This document shows positions 53,343 to 62,805 of a stretch of DNA of 64,000 nucleotides, in pieces. The stretch is taken from assembly GCF_007990445.1 (NCBI RefSeq), contig NZ_AP019841.1:682001-746000 (forward strand), read 5' to 3'. This stretch comes from Leptotrichia wadei. GTDB taxonomy: Bacteria > Fusobacteriota > Fusobacteriia > Fusobacteriales > Leptotrichiaceae. The translations under genes were made by a program, and so were the position numbers. Numbering within the stretch: the first letter of the stretch is position 1; every line of letters begins with the position of its first letter. The notes below the pieces were generated by a model that saw nothing but the letters and a program-made list of their open reading frames with translations, did no database searches and had not been told where the DNA came from.

Positions 53343-53786
53343 ATGAAAATAATAATTCAAAGAGTGAATTTTGCAAAAATATTTGTAAATAATGAATTTA
53401 AAGGAGAAATTCAAAAGGGAATAGTTGCTTATGTTGGAGTTGCCAATGGAGATTGTGAGAAGGATATTGACTTTTGTATTGACAAATTAATTAATCTTAG
53501 AATTTTTGATGATGAAAATGGGAAATTAAATTTGTCGGTAAAAGATATAAAAGGAGAATTATTAATTGTAAGCAATTTTACAATTTATGGAAATACCAAA
53601 AAAGGAAGAAGACCAAGCTACACAGATTCTGCAAAAGCTAACGAAGCTCAAGAGATCTATAACCTTTTTTTACAAAAATTGAAGGATACGAATATTAGAT
53701 TTGAAACAGGGGAATTTGGGCAATATATGAGAACTATCTCTGAAAATGATGGACCTGTAAATTTAATATTATCTTCAGATTTGTAA
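53343..53786 (+). CDS. dtd: D-aminoacyl-tRNA deacylase
   Basis: A 147-residue editing enzyme that removes D-amino acids (and glycine on tRNA-Ala) from tRNA. The family motifs are slightly changed. The SQFTLYG-type motif reads SNFTIYGN (about 78-85) followed by KKGRRPSYTDSA. The NxGPV(T)-type cis-proline motif reads NDGPVNLIL (about 137-145), with Asn where Thr is usual. The N-terminus MKIIIQRV fits. The changes are mild and the gene is full-length. Gap 53787-54016 holds no other gene that I can support. Confidence 0.9.
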   Translation: MKIIIQRVNFAKIFVNNEFKGEIQKGIVAYVGVANGDCEKDIDFCIDKLINLRIFDDENGKLNLSVKDIKGELLIVSNFTIYGNTKKGRRPSYTDSAKANEAQEIYNLFLQKLKDTNIRFETGEFGQYMRTISENDGPVNLILSSDL

Positions 53787-54016
53787 TGAGAACAATCTAA
53801 TTTTAGAATTAAATTATTTATTTTTAAAGGGGAAATTGTAAAAATAAGAAATCATAAAAATAGGGATGTTTAAATTAAATTAAATTAAAAGAAATGAGAT
53901 TCAGAAGTATTTTATTTTCAATAAAGGAGTAGGCAAAGAAATAAAAATTCTTTGTTAAATGATAAAAAAATTAAATTAAAAATTAATATTTTAAAATGAA
54001 GGGAGAAAAAAGTAAA

Positions 54017-54850
54017 ATGGCAAAAAAATCAACTTTGACAATGGCTTGCATGCTGCTGACAGTGGGATGTACAGGATTGCAGACAAATAGCGAAAATAGC
54101 TCTAAAGCAGGGAAAAATAACAATGATCTTTTATCTAATAGTGACGGGAATGATAAAGATGATGATATTGTTGTTGAAATAGCAAGAGAAAGAGATAATA
54201 GGCAGGAGGATATAAAGGATTCGCATGCCAATAGAATAGAGAAAAATCATAGTCATCATAGCAGCAGTAATGATGAATCTGAAGTTTCAAGAGCATCTGA
54301 AAAGAATCAGTTAAATGAAGATATAGATAATATTAAGATTACAAAATTATTTGATGAAAATAGTCTGGTCGATCGTTCAATGCCAAATTCCCAGTTAGTG
54401 CTGCAAAAATTATCTGAACTAAAGAGAAAGCAGCAGGAAATATTAAAGCATGGCACAGTTAGCCAGAAAAAGACTGTAAAATTGCAAAATGACCTATTAA
54501 AGTCATATAGTCATTGGAAAGGTACAAAATATGAACTTGGAGGAGATTCACCAAGCGGAATGGACTGTTCAGCACTGACACGTAGAGTTTATCGGGAAGT
54601 ATATGGATACGAGCTACCAAGACAGACAGTACAGCAAATTAAAGTAGGGGCTCATATTCCTAGGGAAAATTTAAAACCAGGAGATATTGTATTTTTTAAG
54701 CCGGAAGATACAAACAACCATACGGCAGTTTATTTGGGGGATTCTCTTTTTATTAATGCATCTTCATCTAAAGGAGTTGTGATTTCAACATTGGAGAATA
54801 CTTACTGGAATAAATATTTTAAATATGGCGTAAGAGTTAGAATGGCTTAG
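54017..54850 (+). CDS. NlpC/P60 family lipoprotein (probable murein peptidase)
   Basis: A 277-residue protein. The start at 54017 gives MAKKSTLTMACMLLTVGC with the lipobox TVGC (C18); GGGAG lies before it. A long low-complexity polar region (about 20-150; Ser, Asn, Asp, His-rich) acts as a spacer. The C-terminal about 120 residues are an NlpC/P60 domain with catalytic Cys in SPSGMDCSALTRRVYREVYG, the PRQTVQQ segment and catalytic His in NHTAVYLGD. Such enzymes cleave peptide bonds in the stem peptides of peptidoglycan. The closest types are Spr/MepS-like. Confidence 0.88.
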   Translation: MAKKSTLTMACMLLTVGCTGLQTNSENSSKAGKNNNDLLSNSDGNDKDDDIVVEIARERDNRQEDIKDSHANRIEKNHSHHSSSNDESEVSRASEKNQLNEDIDNIKITKLFDENSLVDRSMPNSQLVLQKLSELKRKQQEILKHGTVSQKKTVKLQNDLLKSYSHWKGTKYELGGDSPSGMDCSALTRRVYREVYGYELPRQTVQQIKVGAHIPRENLKPGDIVFFKPEDTNNHTAVYLGDSLFINASSSKGVVISTLENTYWNKYFKYGVRVRMA

Positions 54851-54867
54851 AAAATCCCGATTGAAAC

Positions 54868-54896
54868 TTGTAATTTTAAAAGTTTTAGAGTATAAT
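54868..54896 (+). promoter_or_regulatory. Promoter of asd
   Basis: TTGTAA (54868-54873), a 17-base spacer and TATAAT (54891-54896), 72 bases before the asd start. The leader is too short for a lysine riboswitch. Confidence 0.68.
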
Positions 54897-54968
54897 ATAC
54901 CCATAACATTTGAAATTGAATATTAGAGGGTAAAACCTTAATTGAAAAAAATTTTAGGAGGACAAATA

Positions 54969-55967
54969 ATGAAAAATTACAAAGTGGCGATTATAGGAGC
55001 TACAGGACTTGTTGGAAGAACATTTTTAAAAGTATTAAAGGAAAGAAATTTTCCAGTGGAAAAATTGTATCTTTATGCTTCAGCTAATTCAGCAGGTAAA
55101 AAGATTGAATTTAATGGTACAGAATATACTGTTATGGAATTAAAGGATGAAACTATAGCTAATGATATTGATGTAGCTTTATTTTCAGCTGGAGGAGGGG
55201 TATCACTTGAATATGCTCCAAAATTTAAAGCTAAAGGTGCAGTTGTTATAGATAACAGCAGTGCTTGGAGAATGGATAAAAATATTCCATTGGTAGTTCC
55301 TGAAGCTAATCCAGAAGCATTGAAAAATCATCCTGGAATTATTGCAAATCCAAATTGCTCTACAATTCAAGTAATGCCTGTATTAAAGGTATTGCAAGAA
55401 AAATACGGATTGAAAAGAGTAATTTATTCTACTTATCAGGCTGTTGCAGGTTCTGGGCAAAAGGGACTTAACGACTTAGAAGCTAATTTAAAAGGAGAAC
55501 CATCAAAAGGGTATCCACATCAAATTGCATTTAATGCATTGCCTCATATTGATGTATTTTTAGATAATGGATATACAAAAGAAGAAGAAAAAATGATTAA
55601 TGAAACTAGAAAAATATTAAACTTGCCAGATTTAAAAGTAACTGCAACTTGTGTAAGAGTTCCAATTAGATTTGGACATGCAGTATCTGTAAATGTGGAA
55701 TTGGAAAAACCTTTTGAATTGGAAGATGTAATTCGTGCATTTGAAGAAAAAGAAGGAGTTATTGTGCAAAACGATGGTAAGAATAATGTTTATCCAATGC
55801 CTATAAATGCACAAGATACTGATGAAGTTTATGTTGGAAGAATTAGAAAAGACTTTTCAGCTGATAATGCTCTAAATTTATGGGTTGTGGCAGACAACAT
55901 CAGAAAAGGTGCAGCTACAAATACAATTCAAATTGCTGAAACTTTAATAAAAGAAGGAGCACTATAA
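54969..55967 (+). CDS. asd: Aspartate-semialdehyde dehydrogenase
   Basis: A 332-residue NADP-dependent enzyme of the lysine/threonine/methionine and diaminopimelate pathway. The start at 54969 (TTAGGAGG before it) gives MKNYKVAIIGATGLVGRTFL. The nucleophilic Cys is in IANPNCSTIQVMPVL (about 122-136). The conserved TYQAVAGSGQKGLNDLE and CVRVPIRFGHAVSVNVE (active-site His) follow. The length is typical of the bacterial Gram-positive-like branch. A transporter gene begins 6 bases after its stop, suggesting co-transcription with amino-acid uptake. Confidence 0.94.
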   Translation: MKNYKVAIIGATGLVGRTFLKVLKERNFPVEKLYLYASANSAGKKIEFNGTEYTVMELKDETIANDIDVALFSAGGGVSLEYAPKFKAKGAVVIDNSSAWRMDKNIPLVVPEANPEALKNHPGIIANPNCSTIQVMPVLKVLQEKYGLKRVIYSTYQAVAGSGQKGLNDLEANLKGEPSKGYPHQIAFNALPHIDVFLDNGYTKEEEKMINETRKILNLPDLKVTATCVRVPIRFGHAVSVNVELEKPFELEDVIRAFEEKEGVIVQNDGKNNVYPMPINAQDTDEVYVGRIRKDFSADNALNLWVVADNIRKGAATNTIQIAETLIKEGAL

Positions 55968-55973
55968 TAGAAA

Positions 55974-57539
55974 ATGAAAGTTAGTACGATAAAAAATAAA
56001 ATATTAGTATTACTAGTTTTTATGGCAACTTTCATAGCAGGATATAGTGATGATATAAAGGTTGGAATGGAGTGTGGATATGCTCCTTTCAACTGGTTTC
56101 AAAACGATAGTAAAAATGGTGCAGTGAAAGTAGATGGAGGTTATTGTGGCGGATATGATGTTGAAATAGCCAAAGTTATTGCTAAAAAGTTAAATAAAAA
56201 ATTAGTAGTTGTAAAAACAAAATGGGATGCATTGCTTGGGCCTGCTTTGACTTCTGGAAAAGTTGATTTGGTTATAGCAGGAATGTCGGCAACGCCTGAA
56301 AGACGGCAAAGTTTAAAATTTTCAAAACCATATTATGAATCAGATTTAGTAGTTGTTGTGAAAAAAAATGGAAAATATGCTAACGCTAAAACAATTAATG
56401 ATTTTGCGGGAGCAAAGATTACAGGGCAGTTAAATACACTTCATTATGATGTTATTGATCAAATAAAGGGTGTGAAAAAGCAAACTGCGATGGAAAGTTT
56501 TCCTGCGATGATAGTAGCCCTAAATTCTGGGAAAATAGATGGTTATATATCTGAACGGCCAGGAGCGATGGCAGCTCAATTTTCAAATCCCAATTTAAAG
56601 TTCATTTCATTCGATAAAAAAGATGGATTTAAATACGATACTGAAGAAGTAAATGTTGCAGTTGGAATGAAACTGGGAAATACAGAACTGGAAGAGAAAG
56701 TTAATAAAATTCTAGATGAAGACTTGACTCCTAAAGTGCGACAGCAAATTATGGAAAAAGCCATACAAAATCAGCCAAATGAAACATCTCGTTCATTTTT
56801 TGGATGGGTTGCATTTTTTATTCAAAATAACTGGAAGACATTTTTAAAAGGTACAGTTGTAACACTATTTATTTCAGTTACTGGTACAATTGTAGGATTT
56901 TTCATTGGATTAGTAGTTGCATTATTTAGATATTCAGAAGCAGAAATTGATGGGCAGGCTAAAAAATATAAAAAAGGTGGATTAAAAGCCCTAAACTGGC
57001 TTTTTTCAGTTTACATTGCAGTATTTAGAGGAACTCCGATGATAGTTCAGTCAATGGTAATTTATTATGGACTTTCTCAAGTATTTAATTTAAATTTATC
57101 TCCATTGATAGCGGCTTTATTTATTGTATCAATAAATACGGGAGCATATATGAGTGAAATTATCCGTGGTGGAATTGACTCGATTGATACAGGACAGTTT
57201 GAAGCGGCAAAGGCGATTGGAATGACAAATTTTCAATTAATGAAAAGTATTATTTTTCCGCAAATGTTTAGAAATATTTTGCCAATGATAGGAAATGAAC
57301 TTATTGTCAATATAAAAGATACATCTGTGTTAAATGTAATAAGTGTTACAGAGTTATTCTTCATTTCAAATTCTGTTGCAGGAACTTATTCACGTTATTA
57401 TGAAGTATTTATTATAACAAGTGTAATTTATTTCTTCTTGACATTTACGTTATCATTAATTTTAAAACAAATTGAAAAGAGAATTGATGGACCTCAAAAC
57501 TTTGAATTTTTAGATGATGTTAATGGGGAGGAAAAATAA
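55974..57539 (+). CDS. Amino-acid ABC transporter, fused substrate-binding protein and permease
   Basis: A 521-residue fusion. After a signal/anchor segment (about 10-25) comes a periplasmic binding domain of family 3 (about 27-265: [52 protein letters not shown]). The HisM/GlnP-type permease follows (about 290-510), with several membrane helices. Its EAA loop reads [21 protein letters not shown]. Fusions of this kind (GlnP type) are known; the binding motifs suggest polar or basic amino acids. The ATPase gene overlaps by one base. Confidence 0.92.
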   Translation: MKVSTIKNKILVLLVFMATFIAGYSDDIKVGMECGYAPFNWFQNDSKNGAVKVDGGYCGGYDVEIAKVIAKKLNKKLVVVKTKWDALLGPALTSGKVDLVIAGMSATPERRQSLKFSKPYYESDLVVVVKKNGKYANAKTINDFAGAKITGQLNTLHYDVIDQIKGVKKQTAMESFPAMIVALNSGKIDGYISERPGAMAAQFSNPNLKFISFDKKDGFKYDTEEVNVAVGMKLGNTELEEKVNKILDEDLTPKVRQQIMEKAIQNQPNETSRSFFGWVAFFIQNNWKTFLKGTVVTLFISVTGTIVGFFIGLVVALFRYSEAEIDGQAKKYKKGGLKALNWLFSVYIAVFRGTPMIVQSMVIYYGLSQVFNLNLSPLIAALFIVSINTGAYMSEIIRGGIDSIDTGQFEAAKAIGMTNFQLMKSIIFPQMFRNILPMIGNELIVNIKDTSVLNVISVTELFFISNSVAGTYSRYYEVFIITSVIYFFLTFTLSLILKQIEKRIDGPQNFEFLDDVNGEEK

Positions 57540-58279
57540 TGGGGAAAAAAGTTATTGAAATAAAAAATATTAGAAAAGATTTTGGAAAAAGAACAGTATT
57601 AAAGGATGTAAATTTTGATGTTCACGAAAAGGAAGTTGTAAGTATAATTGGTTCATCTGGAAGTGGAAAGTCTACTCTTTTACGATGTATAAACTTACTT
57701 GAAAAGCCTACAAGCGGACAAGTTTTAATCCATGGAAAAGATGCGATGGCAGGAGATATATCGCTTGTAACATTGCGTGAAAAAGTAGGAATGGTGTTTC
57801 AGCAGTTTAACTTATTTAATAATTTAAGCGTTTTGGAAAACTGTGTAATTGGACAAATGAAAGTTTTGAAAAAATCACGGGAAGAAGCTGAAAAAATTGC
57901 AAAGGAATTTTTGGCAAAAGTGGGAATGGAACGTTTTATTCATGCAAAGCCAAATCAAATTTCAGGTGGACAAAAGCAAAGGGTGGCAATAGCAAGAGCG
58001 CTGGCAATGCAGCCTGAAGTTCTGTTATTTGATGAGCCTACGAGTGCTTTAGATCCTGAAATGGTTGGGGAAGTTTTAAAGGTAATGAAGGATTTGGCAA
58101 AAAGCGGACTTACAATGATTGTCGTGACACATGAAATGGATTTTGCACATGATGTTTCAAGTAGAGTCGTGTTTATGGATCAAGGTGTAATTGTGGAAGA
58201 TGACAAGCCTGAAAATATTTTTGGAAATCCAAAACATGAAAGAACTAAGGAATTTTTGAGTAGAATGTTAAGTAAATAA
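57539..58279 (+). CDS. Amino-acid ABC transporter ATP-binding protein
   Basis: A 246-residue GlnQ/HisP-type ATPase. Walker [21 protein letters not shown] is at about 38-57, the Q-loop [17 protein letters not shown], the ABC signature [16 protein letters not shown], Walker [21 protein letters not shown] and the H-loop [18 protein letters not shown]. It pairs with the fused binding-protein/permease whose stop codon it overlaps (TAATG). Confidence 0.95.
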   Translation: MGKKVIEIKNIRKDFGKRTVLKDVNFDVHEKEVVSIIGSSGSGKSTLLRCINLLEKPTSGQVLIHGKDAMAGDISLVTLREKVGMVFQQFNLFNNLSVLENCVIGQMKVLKKSREEAEKIAKEFLAKVGMERFIHAKPNQISGGQKQRVAIARALAMQPEVLLFDEPTSALDPEMVGEVLKVMKDLAKSGLTMIVVTHEMDFAHDVSSRVVFMDQGVIVEDDKPENIFGNPKHERTKEFLSRMLSK

Positions 58280-58414
58280 TATGCTATTACTTATAATTTC
58301 TAATTAAAATCAAATTAAATCTAAAAATATTCCTTGAAATTTTTTAAAAAATAGTGTAAAATAGTAAAAGTTGAAAATACTAAAGTAAAATTTATTAAAA
58401 TTAAAGGAGAAAAA

Positions 58415-59215
58415 ATGGCAAAGAAAAAAGCTGAAGATATTAAATTAACTTTAACTGATGAAGAAAGAGAAGGATTGGATAACGAAGGGATAAAAAGAGT
58501 TTTAACTAGTAAAGCTATATTAAAAGTAGTAAAAGAATATAAATTTTCTGATGAAGAAAAAGAAGAATTTGAATATTTATTCACAAATGAAAAACATAAA
58601 TTCTTTATTGCAAAACTTATTGAAGATAAAATATCTGTAAATGAAAATGATGTTACAAAATTATATACAGATAATAAGGCAAACTTTGATGCACAAAATA
58701 TTCCTTTTTCTCAAGCTAGGGAAATTATCCAAAGAGACTTGTTAAATCAGCAAGTTGCTGTCTTAGAAGCAGAAGAATTGAACAAATTAGTAGAAGAAAT
58801 GGAAGATAAATTAGAAATTTCTAAAAAGGAAATTTTATTTTCAAAAGGTGATTCTGAAGTATTAAAAACTTTACTTGTTGGTAAAATAATTTCTAAAAAA
58901 ATGGCTGATGAAAAATTTGAAGATCAAGAACAAAACAAAAAAGATTTGGAAGTTATAAGAGATAACGTATATATCAACTATTACTTAGATTTAGAAGTTA
59001 GAAAAAATGTGAAAGTTACTCAAGAAGAAGTTGCTGAAATTTATGAAAAAGAAAAAGCAAAACTTGGAAATGTGACTCCAAACAGCGCTTATCAGCAAAT
59101 TGCTAATAGTTTGTTAAATAATAGAGCAATTGAAGAAAGAAACAATTTAATAAATAAAATTGTAGAAGAATATAAAGTTGAAGAAGTGGCTAAAGAATAC
59201 ACTGAAGCTGAATAA
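58415..59215 (+). CDS. SurA-like cytoplasmic protein of unknown function
   Basis: A 266-residue, highly charged helical protein without signal peptide or membrane segment. Two stretches resemble each other and the SurA/PrsA N-terminal chaperone fold: VNENDVTKLYTDNKANFDAQ to AREIIQRDLLNQQVAVLEAE (about 75-130), and VTQEEVAEIYEKEKAKLGNV to YQQIANSLLNNRAIEERNNL (about 205-250). No PPIase domain follows. A cytoplasmic chaperone-like role is only an inference. AAAGGAG precedes the ATG, and a terminator follows, so it forms its own unit. Confidence 0.6.
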   Translation: MAKKKAEDIKLTLTDEEREGLDNEGIKRVLTSKAILKVVKEYKFSDEEKEEFEYLFTNEKHKFFIAKLIEDKISVNENDVTKLYTDNKANFDAQNIPFSQAREIIQRDLLNQQVAVLEAEELNKLVEEMEDKLEISKKEILFSKGDSEVLKTLLVGKIISKKMADEKFEDQEQNKKDLEVIRDNVYINYYLDLEVRKNVKVTQEEVAEIYEKEKAKLGNVTPNSAYQQIANSLLNNRAIEERNNLINKIVEEYKVEEVAKEYTEAE

Positions 59216-59236
59216 ATGTTGGTTAAACAATAATAT

Positions 59237-59283
59237 AAAACTTGGAAAGTAATAATAAATTTATGAAATCCAAGTTTTTTTAT
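59237..59283 (+). terminator. Terminator after the SurA-like gene
   Basis: AAACTTGGA (59238-59246) pairs with TCCAAGTTT (59269-59277), then a T-run to 59281. Between it and the gldA terminator (59284-59465) I see nothing notable. Confidence 0.82.
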
Positions 59284-59463
59284 TTATTAATTATATTGAT
59301 ACATTAAAATAATAAAGTTAGTATTTTCTGTTACAGTGAAACCCTATTTAAAATTAAACTACTAAAAATTATATAAATTTAGGATTTGAGTAAAATAGTC
59401 ATAACTTTTGAGTCCAGTTTTAAGGTGATTTTACTATAGATTTATTTCCGATGAAGAAAAGTT

Positions 59464-59500
59464 AATAAAAAAAATAAGGAGTACGCTATGAGTACTCCAA
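59464..59500 (-). terminator. Terminator of gldA
   Basis: GGAGTAC (59478-59484) pairs with GTACTCC (59492-59498). On the minus strand it is followed by a T-run (A-run 59467-59474 on plus). Confidence 0.8.
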
Positions 59501-59533
59501 ATTATCTAAAACTTTAGATCAAATTATTAAAAA

Positions 59534-60622
59534 TTAGTTTTTACCAAGTTCATCCGCTACTAATATTGCTGCAAAAACATCATCTGCAGTAACTTTAAAT
59601 GGCATATTATGGATTGTTTCACCTTCGGCTGTACTTGCTTTTGCCACTTCATATAATCTTTCTTTTGAAACATTTCCCATTCCTAGTTCAGCCAATGTTG
59701 TTGGAAGTCCTAAAATTTTGCAGAAGTCAATAACTTTTTTGATTTCACATAAACATCTGTTTTCTAAAACTAGCTGTGTAATTGTTCCAAATGCTACTTT
59801 TTCTCCATGATACATGTGGTGTCCTTCTTCCAAAATTGTAAGTCCATTGTGAATAGCATGAGCTGCAGCAAGTCCTCCACTTTCAAATCCAATTCCACTT
59901 AAATAAGTATTTGCTTCAATTATGTTTTCCAAAGCCTTTGTGATTACTTTATTTTCTACTGAAATTTTAGCTTTTAAACCATCTTCAAACAATGTATCTT
60001 TACATAGTTCTGCGATTGCAATAGCGGCTTTTGTAATTCCTCCGCCAGCAATTGAAGTGGCATTTGCATCGACACAGGCTTTAGCTTCATAATAAGTGGC
60101 AAGTGCATCACCAATTCCAGCCACAAGAAGTCTTACAGGCGCATTTACGATTATATTTGTATCCATTATTACCATGTCAGGATTTGCCTTTAAGAATAAA
60201 TATTCTTCAAACTCTCCGCTTGGAGTATAAATTACTGACAATGCGCTGCATGGTGCATCAGTTGAAGCAATTGTAGGTACGATAAATACAGGAATATTTT
60301 CATAATATGATATTGCTTTTGCTGCATCAAGAGTTTTTCCTCCACCAATTCCAAATACTGCATCACATTTTTTTTCTTTTAAAATATCAATATTTCGGTT
60401 AATTTCAATTTTTGAACATTCTCCGCCAAAAACTTCAATATGATAATTTATACCTTCGTTTTTAAAACTTTCAACAATTTTATCTTTAAAATTATCAAAA
60501 ATAAATTTGTCTACTAGCAGATATGCGCCACTATTACCACGTAATTTGTAATAAGTTGCTAAATTAGTAATTTCATTTTTTCCTTGAATATATTTTGAGG
60601 GTGAATTAATAATTTTTACCAT
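59534..60622 (-). CDS. gldA: Glycerol dehydrogenase
   Basis: A 362-residue iron/zinc-type alcohol dehydrogenase that oxidises glycerol to dihydroxyacetone with NAD. The cofactor segments are GIGGGKTLDAAKAISYY and PTIASTDAPCSALSVIY. The metal ligands lie in GIGDALATYYEAKAC (Asp), AAHAIHNGLT (His) and YHGEKVAFGT (His). The length is as in the family. On the minus strand AGGAGATG lies before the ATG. It has its own promoter and terminator; no dha genes are adjacent. Confidence 0.93.
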   Translation of the reverse strand: MVKIINSPSKYIQGKNEITNLATYYKLRGNSGAYLLVDKFIFDNFKDKIVESFKNEGINYHIEVFGGECSKIEINRNIDILKEKKCDAVFGIGGGKTLDAAKAISYYENIPVFIVPTIASTDAPCSALSVIYTPSGEFEEYLFLKANPDMVIMDTNIIVNAPVRLLVAGIGDALATYYEAKACVDANATSIAGGGITKAAIAIAELCKDTLFEDGLKAKISVENKVITKALENIIEANTYLSGIGFESGGLAAAHAIHNGLTILEEGHHMYHGEKVAFGTITQLVLENRCLCEIKKVIDFCKILGLPTTLAELGMGNVSKERLYEVAKASTAEGETIHNMPFKVTADDVFAAILVADELGKN

Positions 60623-60664
60623 AAAAAATCATCTCCTGAAAGTTTATTTTTATTTATTAATATT

Positions 60665-60692
60665 GTTATAACATATTTTTTAATAAAGTCAA
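60665..60692 (-). promoter_or_regulatory. Promoter of gldA
   Basis: On the minus strand: TTGACT (60687-60692), a 16-base spacer, TATAAC (60665-60670) with an extended TG. Confidence 0.65.
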
Positions 60693-60705
60693 TAGAAGTT
60701 TTGAA

Positions 60706-60765
60706 ATAAAAAATCAGAAAATTATTCAGATTTGATATTTTATATAATTTCCTGATTTTTGAATT
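60706..60765. terminator. Terminator between ribBA and gldA
   Basis: AAAAATCAGAAAATTAT pairs with ATAATTTCCTGATTTTT (about 60708-60724 and 60744-60760) with one mismatch; T-runs on both strands. It should end ribD-ribE-ribBA transcription. Confidence 0.7.
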
Positions 60766-60822
60766 TTATTAAGTTGATTCTAAAGTTAAGTTTTCTTTTT
60801 GGATAATATAAATTTAAAATTT

Positions 60823-62043
60823 TTATAAATCCTGTTTTAATAAATGTCCCATTTTTTCCTTTTTTACCTTTAAATAATTTTTATCCACATCGTTGGCGGC
60901 AATTTCAATTTCCTTGCGTCCAGCAATTTTAATTCCATATTTTTCCAATCCTTCGATTTTTTTGGGATTATTAGTTTTTAAAATAATAGATTTAATTCCT
61001 AAATCCTTTATAATCTGTGCAGCTACGGCATAATCCCTCAAGTCATCTGAAAATCCTAGTTTATGATTGGCTTCCACAGTATCATATCCTTCGTCTTGAA
61101 ATTTGTAAGCCTTTAGTTTATTCAGAATTCCAATTCCACGCCCTTCCTGACGTAAATAAATCAGAAGCCCTTCCCCGCTTTCTTCCAGCTCGTGCAAAGC
61201 TCTATGAAGCTGTTCTTGGCAATCGCATCGTTTTGAACCGAAGACATCGCCTGTCAGACATTCAGAGTGAAGTCTGACTGTGACATTTTCTTTATTTTTT
61301 ATTTCGCCCTTCATAACTGCGATATATTCCTTATGTTCGATTTTATCACTATAACCTGCAAAAGTAAAATTTCCAAATTGTGTCGGAATATCAACAGTTG
61401 CTTCATTTTTAACTAATTTTTCGTTTTTTTTTATATAAACAATCAAATCATCAACTGTAATAATTTTCAAATTATGTTTTTGACAAAATGTGAACAAATC
61501 GTCTCTTCTAGCCATTGTTCCATCATGATTCAACATTTCCATAATAACTGCAACTGGCTCAAATCCAGCAAGTCTAGCCAGGTCAACTGCTGCTTCCGTA
61601 TGTCCTCTTCTCTCCAAAACCCCATTTTCCTTAGCAATCAAAGGAAACATGTGTCCAGGTCTTAAAAAATCTTCTGGCTTTTTATTCGGATTTGCCAAAT
61701 CCAAAACAGTTTTTAATCTGTCAGCTACTGAAATTCCAGTTGTTGTCCCTTCAGCCGCATCTACTGAAATTGTAAAAGCTGTCCCGTGATGATCGGTATT
61801 GTGATGAGTCATTGGATCCAACATAAGTCTTTTAGCTACTTCGTGGGAAACAGGAACACACATAAGTCCTCTTGCTTCATTTATAATAAAGTTCATCCAT
61901 TCGTAAGTTGCAACCTGTGCTGGAATTATCAAATCCCCTTCATTTTCCCTATCTTCATCGTCAACAACCACAACTGGAATACCTTTTTTCAAGTCTTCAA
62001 TCGCAGCTTCGACAGTATCAAATTTTGCTTTATTTTCTGCCAT
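60823..62043 (-). CDS. ribBA: Riboflavin synthesis RibBA (DHBP synthase / GTP cyclohydrolase II)
   Basis: A 406-residue bifunctional enzyme. The N-terminal half (about 1-203) makes 3,4-dihydroxy-2-butanone 4-phosphate, with VVVDDEDRENEGDLIIPA and THHNTDHHGTAFTISVDA. The C-terminal half (about 205-400) opens GTP, with the zinc site LHSECLTGDVFGSKRCDCQE and the RQEGRGIGILNKL loop. Both sets of motifs are intact. It is the last gene of ribD-ribE-ribBA here; ribH, which usually follows, is not next to it. A GAAAG-rich repeat fills its ribosome-site region. Confidence 0.95.
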   Translation of the reverse strand: MAENKAKFDTVEAAIEDLKKGIPVVVVDDEDRENEGDLIIPAQVATYEWMNFIINEARGLMCVPVSHEVAKRLMLDPMTHHNTDHHGTAFTISVDAAEGTTTGISVADRLKTVLDLANPNKKPEDFLRPGHMFPLIAKENGVLERRGHTEAAVDLARLAGFEPVAVIMEMLNHDGTMARRDDLFTFCQKHNLKIITVDDLIVYIKKNEKLVKNEATVDIPTQFGNFTFAGYSDKIEHKEYIAVMKGEIKNKENVTVRLHSECLTGDVFGSKRCDCQEQLHRALHELEESGEGLLIYLRQEGRGIGILNKLKAYKFQDEGYDTVEANHKLGFSDDLRDYAVAAQIIKDLGIKSIILKTNNPKKIEGLEKYGIKIAGRKEIEIAANDVDKNYLKVKKEKMGHLLKQDL

Positions 62044-62052
62044 TTAAACCAC

Positions 62053-62088
62053 TTCTTTCTTTTCTTTCTTTTCTTTCTTTTTTTCCTT
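62053..62088 (-). repeat. Simple purine repeat in the ribBA ribosome-site region
   Basis: On the plus strand the unit TTTTCTTTC is repeated twice in full (62060-62068, 62069-62077) with partial copies on both sides; on the transcript it reads GAAAGAAAA repeats. It ends about 10 bases before the ribBA ATG. Confidence 0.6.
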
Positions 62089-62094
62089 TTTTTA

Positions 62095-62772
62095 TTAAAA
62101 TCCATTTTTTTGTAAAAATTCCATTGTCAATTTTGATTTTTTTTCTTTATTTTTTAAATTATCAAAATTATCAAATTTCAATATTTTTTCTACATATTTT
62201 CCAAATAAATCTGTTTCAATATTCACAAAATCCCCAGTTTTCTTCATTCCAATCGTAATATTTTCAATCGTGTGCGGAATAAGTGAAACCGAGAAAATTC
62301 CATTTTCATCATTTACATCAATTACCGTAAGACTCGCCCCATCAATGGTTATACGCCCTTTTTCAACGATATATTTCATATTATTTCTATGATTTTCATC
62401 CAGCTGAAACTCATAAACTTTCGCAATTCCCTTATCCGTAATTGACAAAATTTTAGCCTCGCAGTCAACATCTCCCATAACAAGATGTCCGCCTAAAAAA
62501 GTTGCAAGCGTAAGCGACTTTTCAAGATTGACAATATCCCCCGCTTTAGCCCGTTTCAAGCCACTTCTCTCAATAGTTTCAAACATCACATCTGCCGTAA
62601 AGTCACTTCCCTTTAATTTTGTAACAGTCAAGCAAACTCCGTTTACAGCGATACTATCCCCAATTTGTGCCTTTTCTACAACCTTTTTTCCTCTTATTGT
62701 AATTTCAATACTTGCATTTTTTTTTGCAAGATTAATAATTTTTCCAGTTTCTTCAACTAAACCAGTAAACAT
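62095..62772 (-). CDS. ribE: Riboflavin synthase alpha chain
   Basis: A 225-residue enzyme that joins two dimethylribityllumazine molecules to riboflavin. The two-repeat structure is clear. The N-terminal barrel starts MFTGLVEETGKI and includes IAVNGVCLTVTKL and GGHLVMGDVD. The second barrel includes KGRITIDGASLTVIDV and SLIPHTIENITIG. A lysine-rich C-terminal extension follows. It lies 33 bases downstream of ribD and 51 upstream of ribBA. Confidence 0.94.
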   Translation of the reverse strand: MFTGLVEETGKIINLAKKNASIEITIRGKKVVEKAQIGDSIAVNGVCLTVTKLKGSDFTADVMFETIERSGLKRAKAGDIVNLEKSLTLATFLGGHLVMGDVDCEAKILSITDKGIAKVYEFQLDENHRNNMKYIVEKGRITIDGASLTVIDVNDENGIFSVSLIPHTIENITIGMKKTGDFVNIETDLFGKYVEKILKFDNFDNLKNKEKKSKLTMEFLQKNGF

Positions 62773-62805
62773 GACTTTCTCCTGATTTTTAATTTTTTAT
62801 TTAAA

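Noticed and set aside
61786-62258. Plus-strand frames opposite ribBA and ribE, rich in Phe/Leu
   Set aside because: These are antisense readings of AT-rich coding DNA and look like membrane proteins only because of poly-T stretches.
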